NCBI GenBank assembly: GCA_945900685.1
Contig: CAMDJS010000114.1
Coordinates: 1 to 6,611, forward strand
DNA: 6,611 bases
From: Bordetella parapertussis
Lineage (GTDB): Bacteria; Pseudomonadota; Gammaproteobacteria; Burkholderiales; Burkholderiaceae_C
Direction: 5' to 3'
In this document: positions 6,090 through 6,611 of the stretch, in pieces
Numbering within the stretch: the first letter of the stretch is position 1
Layout of the letters: every line of letters starts with the position of its first letter
Made by a program: the position numbers and the translations under genes
The notes under the pieces: generated by a model
Database searches by the model: none
The model's input: only the letters and a program-made list of their open reading frames with translations
What the model was told of the DNA's origin: nothing

Positions 6090-6611
6090 AAGGATTGCAA
6101 TTCCATCATCACTTGGCGGGTGCGCAAGCTGCTGACACCGCAATGGTAGTGCAACAAATTGCGTAACTGGGTTTGCAGTGAAGCCCGGTCTTCACCCGGC
6201 CATTCGGCGCAGACCCGCAACAACGCTGTCAAGGCGTCGGTAGTTTGCAAAGCGGCATGCAATTGCAGCCACTGAGCGCCGTTCAGACACGGGGACTGCT
6301 GACTGGCACGCAAACCTGCTTCGGCCAATAAGACGTAATTTTTCTCAGACTGCAAAGGCTGAAGAGTCAGGGTTTGCTGCGTCAGATCCGGCAAAAAACC
6401 GATGTCCTTCAACAGCAGCAATTCAAACGCCCGCAGCAATGGTGCGGTGGTGTTGTCCAGACCGCTGGAAAGTACCTTGACCGTTTGGCGGTAAATATCA
6501 AACAAACTGACATGCTGATCGTCACGCGCCAACAGCCTGAGCATCAGTTCATTCAAGTAATAACCTGAGAGCAGAGCGTCACCGGTGGGCATGACATGAC
6601 CGCCTGCCCAT
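6086..6611 (-). CDS. recO: DNA repair protein RecO, C-terminal part (5' end outside window)
   Basis: RecO works with RecR to load RecA onto SSB-coated single-stranded DNA in the RecF pathway and also promotes strand annealing. About 174 C-terminal codons are visible of roughly 240-260 usual. The frame is open through the window end, so the N-terminal OB fold lies outside. The visible part starts WAGGH and contains the helical core GYYLNELMLRLLARDD (16-31) followed by LFDIYRQTV, typical of the RecO helical domain. It ends with an LHYHCGVSSLRTRQVM block near the C terminus. No four-cysteine zinc motif is seen, as in gammaproteobacterial RecO. An internal ATG at 6592 is not a credible start, because the WAGGH segment before it belongs to the domain. 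Position directly before pdxJ fits the common era-recO-pdxJ-acpS order. The truncation is only the window edge. Confidence 0.93.
   Translation of the reverse strand, partial: WAGGHVMPTGDALLSGYYLNELMLRLLARDDQHVSLFDIYRQTVKVLSSGLDNTTAPLLRAFELLLLKDIGFLPDLTQQTLTLQPLQSEKNYVLLAEAGLRASQQSPCLNGAQWLQLHAALQTTDALTALLRVCAEWPGEDRASLQTQLRNLLHYHCGVSSLRTRQVMMELQSL

Noticed and set aside
6590..6592. ATG at 6592 as the start of recO
   Set aside because: The codons before it (WAGGH) belong to the conserved RecO domain and the frame runs off the window end, so this is an internal Met.

Overview
The window looks like ordinary core chromosome of a Burkholderiales betaproteobacterium. A Comamonadaceae-type lineage is most likely, inferred from the protein sequences as I remember them and not from a search. 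Supporting points are the trpA-accD pair, a LysS and a DUF3297 protein of proteobacterial type, and the recO-pdxJ-acpS-nagZ gene order. By eye the base composition is moderately GC-rich. I see no mobile element, CRISPR array, tRNA, rRNA or phage gene, and nothing that supports a new defence or accessory system.

Layout. (1) Positions 1-1489, plus strand: the 3' part of trpA (tryptophan synthase alpha chain, cut by the window edge), then complete accD (acetyl-CoA carboxylase beta chain) 22 bp later with a good ribosome binding site. (2) 1490-1567: a convergent gap with two hairpins, one a perfect 16-bp inverted repeat. (3) 1568-1816, minus strand: a small DUF3297 protein. (4) A 59-bp divergent gap, then lysS (1876-3414, plus strand). 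lysS has no visible Shine-Dalgarno sequence and has a -10-like hexamer placed so that its mRNA could be leaderless. (5) 3415-3502: a convergent gap with a hairpin followed by a T-rich tract on the minus strand. (6) 3503-3757, minus strand: an unrecognised 84-residue protein with two CxxC pairs. (7) 3758-3853: a short gap with two hairpins. (8) 3854-6611, minus strand: a tightly packed operon read in the order recO (5' end outside the window), pdxJ, acpS, nagZ. Each junction is a 4-bp ATGA stop/start overlap.

The genes are housekeeping. AccD and AcpS both serve fatty acid synthesis (malonyl-CoA supply and acyl carrier protein activation). PdxJ makes pyridoxine 5'-phosphate, the source of the PLP used by the tryptophan synthase beta subunit that partners TrpA. 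NagZ recycles peptidoglycan, RecO serves recombinational repair, and LysS charges tRNA-Lys. The points most worth a second look are small: the possible leaderless start of lysS, the long perfect inverted repeat after accD, the unrecognised CxxC protein, the all-ATGA operon, and the departures from common neighbour order around accD and lysS.
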